This document shows positions 16,968 through 27,244 of a stretch of DNA of 64,000 nucleotides, piece after piece (position 1 is the first letter of the stretch; each line of letters begins with the position of its first letter). The position numbers and the translations under genes are program-made. Source of the stretch: an uncultured Burkholderiales bacterium (GTDB lineage: Bacteria; Pseudomonadota; Gammaproteobacteria; Burkholderiales; Burkholderiaceae); NCBI GenBank assembly GCA_946480465.1, contig CAMLJY010000001.1, positions 153,008 to 217,007 on the forward strand, given 5' to 3'. The notes below the pieces were generated by a model, which made no database searches, was not told the DNA's origin, and saw only the letters and a program-made list of their open reading frames with translations.

Positions 16968-18215
16968 ATGGACAAGAGCGACTCATCTGCTGCCGCGGCC
17001 GCACCGGCGGGCGCTGCCGCCGCGGCGCCTGCCGCCCGCCGCAAGGCCCTGGCCGCGCTGGGCGGCGTGCTGGCCGCCGGTGCCATCGGCTGGGCCGCGT
17101 GGTACGCGCTGGTGGCCAGCCGCGTCGAGCACACCGACAACGCCTACGTGCAGGGCCATGTCGTGCAGATAACGTACCAGGTCCCCGGCACCGTCGTCGC
17201 CATCCACGCCGACGACACCGACACGGTGAAGGCCGGCCAGCCGCTGGTCAGGCTGGACCCGGCCGATGCCCGGCTGGCGCTGGAGCAGGCCGAGGCGCAG
17301 CTGGCCCAGACCGTGCGCGAGGTGCGCACGCTGTACGCCAACAACGCCACGCTGGGCGCCCAAGTGGCGTTGCGCGACGCCGAGGTGGCGCGCGCCCAGG
17401 CCGAGCTGGCGCGGGTGCAGGACGACGTCAAGCGCCGCCAGCCGCTGGTGGCCACCGGCGCCGTGGGGCAGGAGGAATTCGCGCATTCGAAGGCGCAGGT
17501 GGCGGCGGCGCAGGGCGCGCTGGCGGCGGCGCAGTCGGCGGCCGCCGCGGCGCGGCAGGCCCTGGCCTCGAACCAGGTGATGACCGCCGGCACCGCGGTC
17601 GAGCAGCACCCTGGCGTGCAGCGCGCCGCCGGCGGCGTGCGCGAGGCCTGGCTGGCGCTGAAGCGCGCCGAGCTGCGCGCGCCGGTCGACGGCGTCGTGG
17701 CGCGGCGCAGCGTGCAGGTGGGCCAGCGCGTGGCCGCCGGCGCGCCGCTGATGACGGTGGTGGCGCTGGACAAGCTGTGGGTCGATGCCAACTTCAAGGA
17801 AGGGCAGCTGAAGAAGCTGCGCATCGGCCAGACGGCCACGCTGGTGGCCGACGTCTACGGCGAGAAGGTGGAATACCGCGGCACCGTGGCCGGCCTGGGC
17901 GCCGGCACCGGCGCGGCCTTTGCGCTGCTGCCGGCGCAGAACGCCACCGGCAACTGGATCAAGGTGGTGCAGCGGGTGCCGGTGCGCATCACGCTGGACC
18001 CGAAGGAGCTGGCGGCGCATCCGCTGCGGGTGGGGCTGTCGATGGAGGTCACCGTGGACGTTCAGGACGGCAGCGGCTCGCCGCTGGCGGCGGCCGCCAA
18101 GGTGGCGACGACGCAGACCACGCAGGTCTTCGATGCGCTGGCGCGCGAGGCCGAGGCCGAGGTGCAGCGCATCGTCAAGGCCAACCTGGGCCACGGCGCG
18201 ACGCGGGTGCACTGA
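16968..18215 (+). CDS. emrA: EmrA-type periplasmic adaptor (membrane fusion protein)
   Basis: This encodes 415 residues. The layout is a short Ala-rich cytoplasmic leader, one membrane helix (LAALGGVLAAGAIGWAAWYAL), the half-lipoyl motif (TDNAYVQGHVVQITYQVPGT), a helical hairpin (about residues 100-210), the second half-lipoyl region (LRAPVDGVVARRSVQVGQRV) and a beta-barrel domain. It links the EmrB pump to the outer membrane factor. The ATG at 16968 was chosen over a GTG at 16953 that lies within the end of the preceding gene. It lies 11 bp after that gene and 17 bp before emrB. Confidence 0.94.
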   Translation: MDKSDSSAAAAAPAGAAAAAPAARRKALAALGGVLAAGAIGWAAWYALVASRVEHTDNAYVQGHVVQITYQVPGTVVAIHADDTDTVKAGQPLVRLDPADARLALEQAEAQLAQTVREVRTLYANNATLGAQVALRDAEVARAQAELARVQDDVKRRQPLVATGAVGQEEFAHSKAQVAAAQGALAAAQSAAAAARQALASNQVMTAGTAVEQHPGVQRAAGGVREAWLALKRAELRAPVDGVVARRSVQVGQRVAAGAPLMTVVALDKLWVDANFKEGQLKKLRIGQTATLVADVYGEKVEYRGTVAGLGAGTGAAFALLPAQNATGNWIKVVQRVPVRITLDPKELAAHPLRVGLSMEVTVDVQDGSGSPLAAAAKVATTQTTQVFDALAREAEAEVQRIVKANLGHGATRVH

Positions 18216-18232
18216 GCGTCGAGGCCCGGCCC

Positions 18233-19846
18233 ATGTCCACTGCAAGGTCCGCAGCGCCGAACCCGCCGGCGGCCGCGCCCGTGCCGCCGGCCCCCGCGAT
18301 GGCGGTGCCCCCGGCGCCGCTGACCGGCGCGCAGCTGGCGCTGGGCACGATCGCGTTGTCGCTGGCCACGTTCATGAACGTGCTCGACTCGTCGATCGCG
18401 AACGTGTCCATCCCCGCGATCGCCGGTGACCTGGGCGTCAGCCCGGGCCAGGGCACCTGGGTGATCACCAGCTTCGGCGTGGCCAACGCCATCTCGGTGC
18501 CGCTCACCGGCTGGCTCACGCAGCGCTTCGGCGCGGTGCGGCTGTTCACGGCCAGCGTGCTGTTGTTCGTGCTCAGTTCTTGGCTCTGCGGGCTGGCGCC
18601 ATCGCTGGAGCTGCTGGTGGCCGCGCGCGTGCTGCAGGGCCTGGTGGCCGGGCCGATGATCCCGCTGTCGCAGACGCTGCTGCTGGCCAGCTACCCGCGC
18701 GAGAAGGCCGGCACCGCGCTTGCGCTGTGGGGCGTCACCACGCTGGTGGCGCCTGTGGCGGGGCCCTTGCTGGGCGGCTTCATCACCGACAACTTCAGCT
18801 GGCCGTGGATCTTCTACATCAACATCCCCGTCGGCCTGCTGGCGGCGCTGGCCACCTGGGCCATCTACGCCCAGCGAGAAACGGCCACCCGCCGCGTGCC
18901 GATCGACCGCATCGGCCTGGCGCTGCTGGTCATCGGCGTCGGGGCGCTGCAGCTGATGCTGGACAAGGGCAAGGAGCTGGACTGGTTCGAGTCGCCGCTG
19001 ATCGTCGGGCTGGCGATCGCGGCGGTGGTCGGCATCGCGCTGCTCATCGTCTGGGAGCTGACCGACGCCCATCCCGTGGTCGACCTGAGGCTTTTCGGGC
19101 GGCGCAACTTCGCCTTCGGCGCGATCACGCTGTCCATCGCCTACGGCCTCTTCTTCGGCAACGTCGTGCTGCTGCCGCTGTGGCTGCAGCAGTACATGGG
19201 CTACACCGCCACCGCCGCCGGCATGGCGCTGGCGCCGGTGGGCATCCTGGCCATCGTGCTGACGCCGCTGGTGGGCCGCAAGGTCACGCAGTGGGATCCG
19301 CGCTGGATGAGCACGGCCGCTTTCCTCGGATTTGCCGGCGTGCTGTGGCTGCGTTCCGGCTTCACGCCGCAGACCGACTTCTGGCACATCCTGCTGCCCA
19401 CGCTGCTGCAGGGCGCGGCGATGGCCTTCTTCTTCATTCCGCTGACGACGCTGACGCTGGCCGGCCTGCCGCCCGAGCGCATGGCCTCGGCCTCGGGGCT
19501 GTCGAACTTCGTGCGCATCACCGCGGGGGCCGTGGGCACGTCCATCGCCACGACGCTGTGGGAATCGCGTGCTTCGATGCACCACGCCCACCTGGCGGAG
19601 GAACTGGCCTTGGGTGACGCGCCGCTGGCGGCCGTCACCGCCCAGCTGGCGCAGGCGGGCCTGAGCCCGGAGCAGGCGCTGCAGCAGATCAACCGGATGG
19701 TGGACCAGCAGGCCTTCACGCGCGCGGCGGACGACATCTTCCTGGTCTCCGCCGGCCTCTTCCTGCTGCTGATCGTGATGCTGTGGCCGATGCGGCGTCC
19801 GGTGCCGATGCGCGCGGCCGCGGGCGGTGCGGGCGCAGCGCACTGA
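18233..19846 (+). CDS. emrB: EmrB-type MFS multidrug exporter (DHA2, 14 TM)
   Basis: This encodes 537 residues. The DHA2 signature is clear: NVLDSSIANVSIPAIAGDLG in helix 1, WVITSFGVANAISVPLTGWL, and motif C near GVTTLVAPVAGPLLGG in helix 5. About 14 membrane segments can be traced to LLLIVMLWPMRR. It drives drug export with protons through the EmrA/NodT conduit. A Pro/Ala-rich N-terminal tail of about 30 residues is unusual, and a downstream Met at residue 23 is an alternative start. It ends the marR operon; the next gene starts 143 bp away. Confidence 0.94.
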   Translation: MSTARSAAPNPPAAAPVPPAPAMAVPPAPLTGAQLALGTIALSLATFMNVLDSSIANVSIPAIAGDLGVSPGQGTWVITSFGVANAISVPLTGWLTQRFGAVRLFTASVLLFVLSSWLCGLAPSLELLVAARVLQGLVAGPMIPLSQTLLLASYPREKAGTALALWGVTTLVAPVAGPLLGGFITDNFSWPWIFYINIPVGLLAALATWAIYAQRETATRRVPIDRIGLALLVIGVGALQLMLDKGKELDWFESPLIVGLAIAAVVGIALLIVWELTDAHPVVDLRLFGRRNFAFGAITLSIAYGLFFGNVVLLPLWLQQYMGYTATAAGMALAPVGILAIVLTPLVGRKVTQWDPRWMSTAAFLGFAGVLWLRSGFTPQTDFWHILLPTLLQGAAMAFFFIPLTTLTLAGLPPERMASASGLSNFVRITAGAVGTSIATTLWESRASMHHAHLAEELALGDAPLAAVTAQLAQAGLSPEQALQQINRMVDQQAFTRAADDIFLVSAGLFLLLIVMLWPMRRPVPMRAAAGGAGAAH

Positions 19847-19988
19847 CGGCGCGAAACGCGGAGCGGACCGGACGAGGCGGCAGCGGCTCACGCTTCCCAC
19901 GAATGGGGGGAAAAGCCCGTTTCGCCGAGTCGGCGCGATGCAATTCTCACGCTCGCAGGGAGACTCTTTGTGGTCGAATCGACGAACC

Positions 19989-20837
19989 ATGAATGCCCCA
20001 CGCTCCGCCGCCGCGTCCATGCCGCCTGCCGCTGCCGAAAGGGACAGCTGGCTGCGCAAGGCGGGGCGCATCGGCGGCATCAAGCTGGCACTGGCCGTGC
20101 TGCCCCTCGCGGTGCTGCTGGCTGGTGCGGTCGGCGAGGCCATCGGCCAACTCTCGGGCCTGGCCGCGGGCATCGGGGCGGCGCTGGCCGCGGCGGCCGC
20201 GCTGCCGGCGCTGCTGGCGGCGGCGGCCGTGTTCTGGCGCGTGGGCCGGGTGCCGGCCGCGGCGGCTCCAGCCATCGACGTCGCCGCCACGCGGGACGCG
20301 CTGACCGGCGCCTTCACCCAGCGCCACTTCGTCGCCGCCACCGATCGTGAATGGTCCCGCATCCGCCGCCATGGCGAGGATGCCGCACTGCTGATGGTCG
20401 ACGTCGACCACTTCCGCGCCGTCAACGACAAGCACGGCCCCGCCTGCGGCGACGCGGCGCTGGTCGAGATCACCCGCCTGGCTTCCGCCACGCTGCGCCA
20501 GTACGACCTGCTCGCGCGCTTCGGCGGCGGCGTGCTGGTGGTCTACCTGCCGCACACCGACCCCATCGGCGCGCTGGACGTGGCCGAGCGCATCCGCGAG
20601 CGCGTGGCGGGCTACCGGCTCAGCTGGGAAGGGCAGTCGGTCGGCGTCACCGTCAGCATCGGGGTGGCCGCGGTCGGTGCCGATCACCAGGCGCTCGACG
20701 GCGTGATTGCCGATGCCGGCACAGCGCTGCGCGAGGCCAAGGCCGCCGGCCGCAATTGCGTGCGTGCGGCCCCGGTGCAGCCGCGGCGCGCCGAGCCCTC
20801 CGGCCGTCCCGCCCAGCCCAAGCGCAGCGGCGCCTGA
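19989..20837 (+). CDS. Membrane protein with degenerate GGDEF domain
   Basis: This encodes 282 residues. Two hydrophobic helices (about 31-49 and 55-82) are followed by a diguanylate-cyclase fold (about residues 98-265). The metal and substrate positions look intact (LLMVDVDHFRAVNDKHGPACGD), but the signature loop reads RFGGGVLVV: residues 179-183 are GGGVL where GGDEF/GGEEF is required. The catalytic acid is lost, so it is most likely not a cyclase and may bind GTP or act as a protein partner. The start at 19989 was chosen because the upstream extension is Arg-rich and not protein-like. Confidence 0.85.
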   Translation: MNAPRSAAASMPPAAAERDSWLRKAGRIGGIKLALAVLPLAVLLAGAVGEAIGQLSGLAAGIGAALAAAAALPALLAAAAVFWRVGRVPAAAAPAIDVAATRDALTGAFTQRHFVAATDREWSRIRRHGEDAALLMVDVDHFRAVNDKHGPACGDAALVEITRLASATLRQYDLLARFGGGVLVVYLPHTDPIGALDVAERIRERVAGYRLSWEGQSVGVTVSIGVAAVGADHQALDGVIADAGTALREAKAAGRNCVRAAPVQPRRAEPSGRPAQPKRSGA

Positions 20838-20915
20838 GCCGCTGCCGAGGGACTGGCGCAGCCGTGCCGGGCGGCTCCGAGAGCTTGGCCCTGCAAGCAC
20901 TGGGCGCGGGCACGG

Positions 20916-20985
20916 ATTCAAGCGCAGCCGGCTTGAATGCCCAGCCGGCTTGAGTGCGCAGCCGGCTCCTTGAAGCACAGCCGGA
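20916..20985. repeat. Tandem 17-bp repeats with CAGCCGG core
   Basis: Three imperfect direct copies (20922-20938, 20939-20955, 20956-20974) and a partial fourth (from 20975) share the core CAGCCGGCTTGA. The first copy also sits in an exact hairpin: arms ATTCAAGC and GCTTGAAT around a 7-nt loop (20916-20938). The repeats fill the space between two convergent genes, so they could act as a terminator for one or both. The AGCCGGCT in each copy is itself palindromic. Confidence 0.8.
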
Positions 20986-20997
20986 CCGTCGTCTCGG

Positions 20998-22116
20998 CTA
21001 ACCGAGCCTGAGCGGCGCGTAGCGGCCGGTCATCTCCAGGTAGCCCAGACCCACCTCGCGGCCGCTGTCGTCCCGCAGCGCGGACAGGCCTTCCCAGTAG
21101 ACCGAGCCGGTGCTCGCGCGGCTGTCGAGTTCCTGCGCGTCCAGCAGCGCCTCGAGGTCGAACCGGCCGGCCGGTGTCGTGACGGTCCAGCGCACGGGGT
21201 AGACGGCCCCGGTGTCGGGGCTGGTCCAGCTGCGGCGGGCTTCGAACCGCACCTCGCCTGGCGCGAAGATGCGCGCGGGGCCGGCCGCCGCGGCACCGCC
21301 GCCGCGGTGGCTGCCACCGGCCCACACCACGCTGCCATCACGCCGCCGCAGCACGAAGGCGGTGAGCGCACCGCCGTCGTGCAGGTTGATGCCGATCCAG
21401 TCCCAGCCGACCGCGCCTTCGGCCAGCAGCTCGTTGCTCCACTCATGGTCCAGCCAGCCGCGGCCGCCGGCGCGCCGCTGTCGCCCGCCTTGCGCCAGCG
21501 TGGCCTGGACCGCGAGCTGGGGCAGGCTGTAGTAGTGGCTGGCGTGCTGCGGCAGCGGTCCCTTGCGCGAGAAGCCGGCCTGGCCTTGCAGCAGCAGCGG
21601 CTGCGTGGGCGCCAGGTCCAGCGTCAGCGCAAAGCCGGCTTCCGGCGCGGCCAGGCGGGCGGCGTAGCGGCCGTCGCCGCTGCGGCGCAGGCGCCAGGGA
21701 CCGATCGCGATGCCGGTGTCCTGCCGCAGCGCATGGGCGTCGGGCAAGGTCTCGTCGCCGGACCAGCGCTGCATGCGCTGCGCATGGCGGTGCTGCCGGC
21801 CCGCGACGTCGGTGATCGCGGCATGGGCGAACAGCAGCTGGCGCGCGGCGAAGCGGCCGGGCAGGTTCGCCGCCAACGACGTGCGGCTGCGGAAGAAGGT
21901 GATCTGCCAGCCGATCGGCGGCGCCTGCGGTGCCTCGCGCAGCCAGCCGGTGGCGTACCACCACTCGGTCCGGGCACCGGGGTGCGCGCCATGGTCGCGC
22001 GGGAAGCGCAAGACGCGGCTCGGCGAGATGGCGTCGTCGTCCGCCGGCAGGGCCGATCGCGCGGGGACGGCGGCCGCGCCCAGCAGCGCCAGCCAGGCGC
22101 GGCGGCGCGGGCTCAC
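20998..22116 (-). CDS. AttH/CrtC-like secreted lipocalin-family protein
   Basis: This encodes 372 residues starting at a GTG (22116) that overlaps the FtsX stop (GTGA) after a strong AAGGAGG. A Tat/Sec-type leader (SPRRRAWLALLGAAAVPARS) opens the protein. The family hallmarks are HPGARTEWWYATGWL, the block RGWLDHEWSNELLAEGAVGW, and DWIGINLHDGGALTAF. These match the AttH and carotenoid 1,2-hydratase (CrtC) fold, two lipocalin-like barrels. It is likely periplasmic. Location with an ABC ATPase and FtsX permease matches attEFGH operons, where the role of AttH is not settled. Confidence 0.9.
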   Translation of the reverse strand: MSPRRRAWLALLGAAAVPARSALPADDDAISPSRVLRFPRDHGAHPGARTEWWYATGWLREAPQAPPIGWQITFFRSRTSLAANLPGRFAARQLLFAHAAITDVAGRQHRHAQRMQRWSGDETLPDAHALRQDTGIAIGPWRLRRSGDGRYAARLAAPEAGFALTLDLAPTQPLLLQGQAGFSRKGPLPQHASHYYSLPQLAVQATLAQGGRQRRAGGRGWLDHEWSNELLAEGAVGWDWIGINLHDGGALTAFVLRRRDGSVVWAGGSHRGGGAAAAGPARIFAPGEVRFEARRSWTSPDTGAVYPVRWTVTTPAGRFDLEALLDAQELDSRASTGSVYWEGLSALRDDSGREVGLGYLEMTGRYAPLRLG

Positions 22117-24653
22117 CAGTCCTCCTTCACTGCCAGCACAGCCTGCCGGGCCGCGGCGCGGCGGGCGCTGAGGGCGGCGGTGAGGCCGCCCGCCAGCATC
22201 ACCGCGGCGGCCAGCGCAGCCAGCGGCCCGGCCGGCCAGCGCATCTCCATCGTCCAGTGGAAGCTCTGCGGGTTGACCACGTGCACCAGCACCAGCGCAA
22301 TGGCCGCGCCGAGGCCGAGGCCCACCGCGCAGCCGGCCAGCAACCAGGCCAGCGTCTCCAGCGTCACCAGCGCGGTCACCTGGCGGCGCGTCAGTCCGAG
22401 GTGCGCAAGCAGGCCGAATTCCTTGCGCCGCGCCAGCACCTGGGCCGACAGGCTGGCCGCGACACCGACCAGCCCGACCGCGATCGCCACCGCCTGCAGG
22501 TAGCGGGTGACGGCGAAGCTGCGGTCGAAGATGGCCAGCGAGATCCGGCGCAGCTCGGCGGTGCTGGTCACCTCCACCGGCCGCTCGGTGCCGGCCAGGC
22601 GTTTCAGCGCGGCTTCCACCGCCGCGCCGGAGGCGCCGGGTGCCAGCCACACGGCCAGGTCGTTCAGGCCCTCGTCGCCGGTGAGGCGGCGGTAGTCCGC
22701 CAGGTCGATCGCCACCGCGCCGAACTGCCGCGCGTAGTCGCGCCAGATGCCGCGCACCAGCAGTGGCGGCAGGCTGGTGGCTTCGCCGCGGCCATCGGTG
22801 GGTTCGATCGGCAGCCGGATGCGCTCGCCCACCGCCCAGCCGTACAAGGCGGCCGCCGGCTCGCTGACGAAAACGCTCACCGTGCCCTCCGCCGGTGCCA
22901 GCAGCGTGCCGCGCAGCGGCAGCCTGGCCGCGGGGTCGGCCAGCGGGCGCGCCACCAGCGCCAGCGCCGGCTGGTGCGGGTCGATGGGCAGCGAGCGCAG
23001 CCGCGCCACCTCCACCCGGGCGACGCCGGGCAGCGCGGCGGCGGCGGCGGCAAAGCCGTCGGGCAGCAGAGCATGTTCGGCCGCGGCGGCGCTGGGCGCG
23101 GTGCGCAGGTACAGGTCGGCCGGCAGCACCTGGTCGAGCCAGGTGCTCACGGCGTCGCGGAAGCTGGCGACCATGACCGTCAGCGCGACCGACAGCGCGA
23201 GGCTCGCGACCACGCCGGCCACCGTGGCGCTGGCGGTGTGCCGTGCGAAGCGGGCGCGCCGCAGCGCCAGCAGCCACAGCGCCGAGCCCGGCGTTCCCTG
23301 GCGTTCCAGCAGCGCCTGCACCGCCACCGGCACCAGCGCCACGCCCCCGGCCAGCAGCAGCGCCACCGCGGCATAGGCGGCGATGGGCAACCCGGCGATC
23401 GGCGGTGCCGCCGCCAGCAGGCCGCCGGCCGCCAGCGCCGCCAGCCCGGGTGCCGCGCGCGGCGGCCGCTGCGGTCCGCTGCCCAGGCCCTTGAGGGCCA
23501 GCGCGGGCGCCAGCCGTTCCGCCTGCCGCGCCGGCCACCAGGCACCGGCCACCGTGGCCGCGACGCCGAGCACGAAGCACGCGGCCAGCGGCAGCGGCGG
23601 CCACTGCAGCTGCGGCGCCAGGCCGGGGAAGTAACCGCCGCCGAGGTCGGCACCCAGCAGGCGCAGCGCGGTCCAGGCCAGTGCCGCGCCGCCGGCCAGG
23701 CCCAGCGCGCTGCCGGCGACGCCGATGGCCGCGCTTTCCAGCAGCACCAGCCGCCGGCGCTCGCGCGCGGCCAGGCCCAGCACGCCCAGCAGGGCCAGCG
23801 TCGGCGTGCGCTGCGCCACCGACAGCGAGACCACCGAATAGACCAGGAAGCCGCCGACCAGCAGCGCCACCAGGGCCAGCACGCCCAGGTTGACGCGGTA
23901 GGCGAGCGAGAGGTTGGAGATGCGCTGCAGCGCTTCATCGGCCGCGGCCACGCGCACCTGCGGCGGCAGCGTCTGCGCGGCGAGCCAGGCGCCGCGGTCG
24001 GTGCCGGCGGCCAACTTCAGGTCGATGCGGCTCAGCACGCCGTCCCGGCCGAAGCCGTGCTGCGCGGCCGCCAGGTCCAGCACCACCAGCGGCGTGCCGC
24101 CCGCGGCCACGCTGCCGCCGACGCGGAAGCGGCGCCAGCCGCCCGGCGATTGCAGCTCGATCTCGTCGCCGGCTACCAGCTTCAGCCCGGCCAGCGCGGC
24201 CGGGTTGGGCCAGGCCAGCGTGGGGTCCAGCACCGCGGTGGCGCCCGAGGCCGCCGCCGAGGGCCGCGGCATCAGCGCCGGCGCGGTGGCGGCGACCTGC
24301 AGCGCATCGATGCCCAGCACGCGCAGCGGCAGCGGCGGCATCGCGCTGCCATCGGCGCGCCGCGCCAGCGTGTCGATCTCGACCACCGGGCTCAGCGCGG
24401 CCACGCGCTCGTCCAGCGCCAGACTGCCGACCAGCGCATCGGCAAAGCCCTCGCGCCGGGTGCCGGCCAGCACCACGTCGGGCTCGCCGTTGACGGCCCG
24501 CACCGCCTGGCCGAATTCGCTCAGCGCGGCGTGGTTGATCAGCTGCACCGAGCTGGCCAGCGCCACGCCCAGCGCCACCGCCAGCAGCGCGGCGGCATGG
24601 CGCCAGGGGTGGTGGCGCCATTCGGCCCAACTGAGCGGCAGCAGCCTCAGCAT
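22113..24653 (-). CDS. FtsX-like ABC permease (AttF/AttG-like)
   Basis: This encodes 846 residues. It has an N-terminal membrane helix (HAAALLAVALGVALASSVQL), a large extracytoplasmic domain, then FtsX-type membrane blocks (LGVLALVALLVGGFLVYSVV near residue 260, and the last four helices near 730-840). It appears to be a fused two-half FtsX permease with about ten helices. With the ATPase encoded upstream it would work in mechanotransmission or lipoprotein/lipid release, as in LolCDE or MacB-type systems. It lies 9 bp after the ATPase gene and overlaps the AttH-like gene. Confidence 0.9.
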   Translation of the reverse strand: MLRLLPLSWAEWRHHPWRHAAALLAVALGVALASSVQLINHAALSEFGQAVRAVNGEPDVVLAGTRREGFADALVGSLALDERVAALSPVVEIDTLARRADGSAMPPLPLRVLGIDALQVAATAPALMPRPSAAASGATAVLDPTLAWPNPAALAGLKLVAGDEIELQSPGGWRRFRVGGSVAAGGTPLVVLDLAAAQHGFGRDGVLSRIDLKLAAGTDRGAWLAAQTLPPQVRVAAADEALQRISNLSLAYRVNLGVLALVALLVGGFLVYSVVSLSVAQRTPTLALLGVLGLAARERRRLVLLESAAIGVAGSALGLAGGAALAWTALRLLGADLGGGYFPGLAPQLQWPPLPLAACFVLGVAATVAGAWWPARQAERLAPALALKGLGSGPQRPPRAAPGLAALAAGGLLAAAPPIAGLPIAAYAAVALLLAGGVALVPVAVQALLERQGTPGSALWLLALRRARFARHTASATVAGVVASLALSVALTVMVASFRDAVSTWLDQVLPADLYLRTAPSAAAAEHALLPDGFAAAAAALPGVARVEVARLRSLPIDPHQPALALVARPLADPAARLPLRGTLLAPAEGTVSVFVSEPAAALYGWAVGERIRLPIEPTDGRGEATSLPPLLVRGIWRDYARQFGAVAIDLADYRRLTGDEGLNDLAVWLAPGASGAAVEAALKRLAGTERPVEVTSTAELRRISLAIFDRSFAVTRYLQAVAIAVGLVGVAASLSAQVLARRKEFGLLAHLGLTRRQVTALVTLETLAWLLAGCAVGLGLGAAIALVLVHVVNPQSFHWTMEMRWPAGPLAALAAAVMLAGGLTAALSARRAAARQAVLAVKEDW

Positions 24654-24662
24654 GCGGCGCGC

Positions 24663-25307
<645 letters not shown>

Positions 25308-25425
25308 GGGGGCGGAAAGCGCCTCAGCCGGCAAGCGCCGCGCCCGGCGGCGATGGGCAGGGCGCAGGCGTCGTCGTCTCGGGGTTCACCGGGCCGATTG
25401 TGGCCTGCGCCGGCCGGGCGGTTCC

Positions 25426-26196
25426 TCAGGCGGGCACCGCGTAGTCGCGCTCGGCCATCAGGTCGACGCCGCAGGACAGCTGCTCGGCCCAGTCGATGAA
25501 TTCCTGCACCGCGGCGCCCTTCATCGGGGCGCCGTGCTGCGGCACGATCATGTCGATGGGCAGGCGGCGCGCCATCTGCGCCCACAGGCGCAGGATCTTG
25601 TTGGAGACCATGTAGCGCCGGTGGAAGCCTTCCATGCGCGGCACGTGCGCGGCCAGCGAGGTCACCGGCACCATGGCTTCGCGGCCGCTGCCGATGGAGG
25701 CGCCGAGGTCGCCGGAGAACAGGATGCGGCTCTTGCAGTCGTAGAACTGGAAGTTCCCCTCCGAGTGCATGAAGTGCGCCGGCAGCGCGATCAGCTCGCT
25801 GCGGCCGATGGCGATGCGCATGCCCGAGTCGGGAATGCCGACCACGCGGCCGGTGGTCTTGCCGGGCTTGCAGAAGTGCGGGACGAAGCGTTCCCAGATG
25901 CGCGAGATGTAGATGCGCGCGCTGCTCGTCGTCGTGGTCCAGCGGTCGAGCGAGGCGATGATGTCCGGATCGGCGTGCGAGGCCAGGATCGCCGCCAGCC
26001 GCTGCGGCGGGAAGTAGCGCGTCATCGCGAGGTAGAGCTCGCCGTAGGCCAGGTTGCCGCCGGGGTCGATGACGGCGCCGGTGTCGCCGTCGACGATCAG
26101 GAACTGGTTGGACTGCACCACGTCGCCGCCTTCGTCGCAGAGGTCGGTGAACATGAGGCACTGGTGCCCCTGGTGGTTGAACAGCTCGATCGGCAT
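25426..26196 (-). CDS. Metallo-beta-lactamase-fold ODP-like diiron protein
   Basis: This encodes 256 residues of the MBL fold with a flavodiiron-type metal site: SHADPDI (residues near 90), a second His in LPAHFMHSEGNF, an Asp in ILFSGDLGASIG, and a His in IVPQHGAPM. These are the ligands of the diiron centre in flavodiiron proteins and in ODP oxygen-binding proteins. No flavodoxin domain follows, which fits ODP. In spirochaetes and some proteobacteria ODP senses oxygen for chemotaxis; in this genome no chemotaxis gene is adjacent. The role is inference; the fold is fairly sure. Confidence 0.87.
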   Translation of the reverse strand: MPIELFNHQGHQCLMFTDLCDEGGDVVQSNQFLIVDGDTGAVIDPGGNLAYGELYLAMTRYFPPQRLAAILASHADPDIIASLDRWTTTTSSARIYISRIWERFVPHFCKPGKTTGRVVGIPDSGMRIAIGRSELIALPAHFMHSEGNFQFYDCKSRILFSGDLGASIGSGREAMVPVTSLAAHVPRMEGFHRRYMVSNKILRLWAQMARRLPIDMIVPQHGAPMKGAAVQEFIDWAEQLSCGVDLMAERDYAVPA

Positions 26197-26305
26197 GGAG
26201 GTCCCGGCGTTGGGAGAAGCCGCGCAGTGTGGGGGCGGGCGCGCCGCGCGGGCTTGAGCTTTCTCAAGAACCAGTGATCGCCATCGCAGGGCCGTTGGCG
26301 CGGCG

Positions 26306-27244
26306 CTATCGTGGTATTTGAGCGTCCCAGGGCTGCGCCAGCAGCCGCTGCAGCGCCGGCATCAGGTCGGTGCGCTCGCAGGGCAGCACCTCGCGCCGCA
26401 TCGAGCGCAGCCAGGTCAGCTGGCGCTTGGCCAGCTGGCGCGTGGCGGCGATGCCGCGCTCGCGCAGCGCCACCAGGCCGCCGGCGTCCAGCCCCGCGTC
26501 CAGCGCCTCCCAGGCCTGGCGGTAGCCGACGCAGCGCATCGACGGCAGGTCCGGGTGCAGGTCGCCGCGGGCGCGCAGCGCGCGCACTTCGTCGACGAAG
26601 CCGGCGGCCAGCATCGTGTCGAAGCGCTGGGCGATGCGCTCGTGCAGCCAGGCGCGTGAATCCGGCTCCAGCGCCACCAGGCGCAGTGGCAGGCCGGGCA
26701 CGGCGCGCTGGCCGTGCAGGGCCGACAGCGGCCGGCCCGTGAGCTGCCACACCTCCAGCGCGCGCTGGATGCGCTGCGCATCGTGGGGGGCGAGGCGGGC
26801 GGCCGTCTCGGGATCGACCCGGGCCAGTTCGGCATGCAGCGCGGGCCAGCCCACGGCCGCGGCGCGCGCGTCCAGCTGCGCCCGCACGGCCATGTCGGCC
26901 TCGGGCAAGGCGTCCAGGCCGTCGATGAGGGCCTTGTAGTACAGCATCGTGCCGCCCACCAGCAGCGCCAGGCGGCCGCGGGCGTTGATCTCGCCGATCA
27001 GCCGCCGCGCGTCGGCGGCGAAGCGCGCCGCGGAGTAGGCCTCGGCCGGGTCCAGGATATCGATCAAATGGTGCGGCACCGCCGCGCGTTCCTCGGCGGT
27101 CGGCTTCGCGGTGCCGATGTCCATGCCGCGGAAGACCAGCGCGGAATCGACGCTGATGATCTCCAGCGGCAGCTGCTCCGCCAGCGCCAGCGCGAGGCCG
27201 GTCTTGCCGGAGGCGGTGGGGCCGGCCAGGCCCAGCGCGTTCAT
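26306..27244 (-). CDS. miaA: tRNA dimethylallyltransferase
   Basis: This encodes 312 residues. It isopentenylates A37 in tRNAs reading UNN codons. Key blocks: P-loop [11 protein letters not shown] at residues 5-15, [16 protein letters not shown] with the conserved Asp, [21 protein letters not shown] and the C-terminal [11 protein letters not shown] followed by [12 protein letters not shown]. The length is typical. The ATG at 27244 overlaps the stop of the MFS gene (ATGA). The usual miaA neighbour mutL lies close by on the same strand, separated by the MFS and pseudouridine synthase genes. Confidence 0.96.
   Translation of the reverse strand: MNALGLAGPTASGKTGLALALAEQLPLEIISVDSALVFRGMDIGTAKPTAEERAAVPHHLIDILDPAEAYSAARFAADARRLIGEINARGRLALLVGGTMLYYKALIDGLDALPEADMAVRAQLDARAAAVGWPALHAELARVDPETAARLAPHDAQRIQRALEVWQLTGRPLSALHGQRAVPGLPLRLVALEPDSRAWLHERIAQRFDTMLAAGFVDEVRALRARGDLHPDLPSMRCVGYRQAWEALDAGLDAGGLVALRERGIAATRQLAKRQLTWLRSMRREVLPCERTDLMPALQRLLAQPWDAQIPR

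Noticed and set aside
25426..26196. Beta-lactamase or glyoxalase II for the MBL-fold protein
   Set aside because: The metal motif is H-x-D-x-D, not HxHxDH, so the flavodiiron/ODP group fits better.
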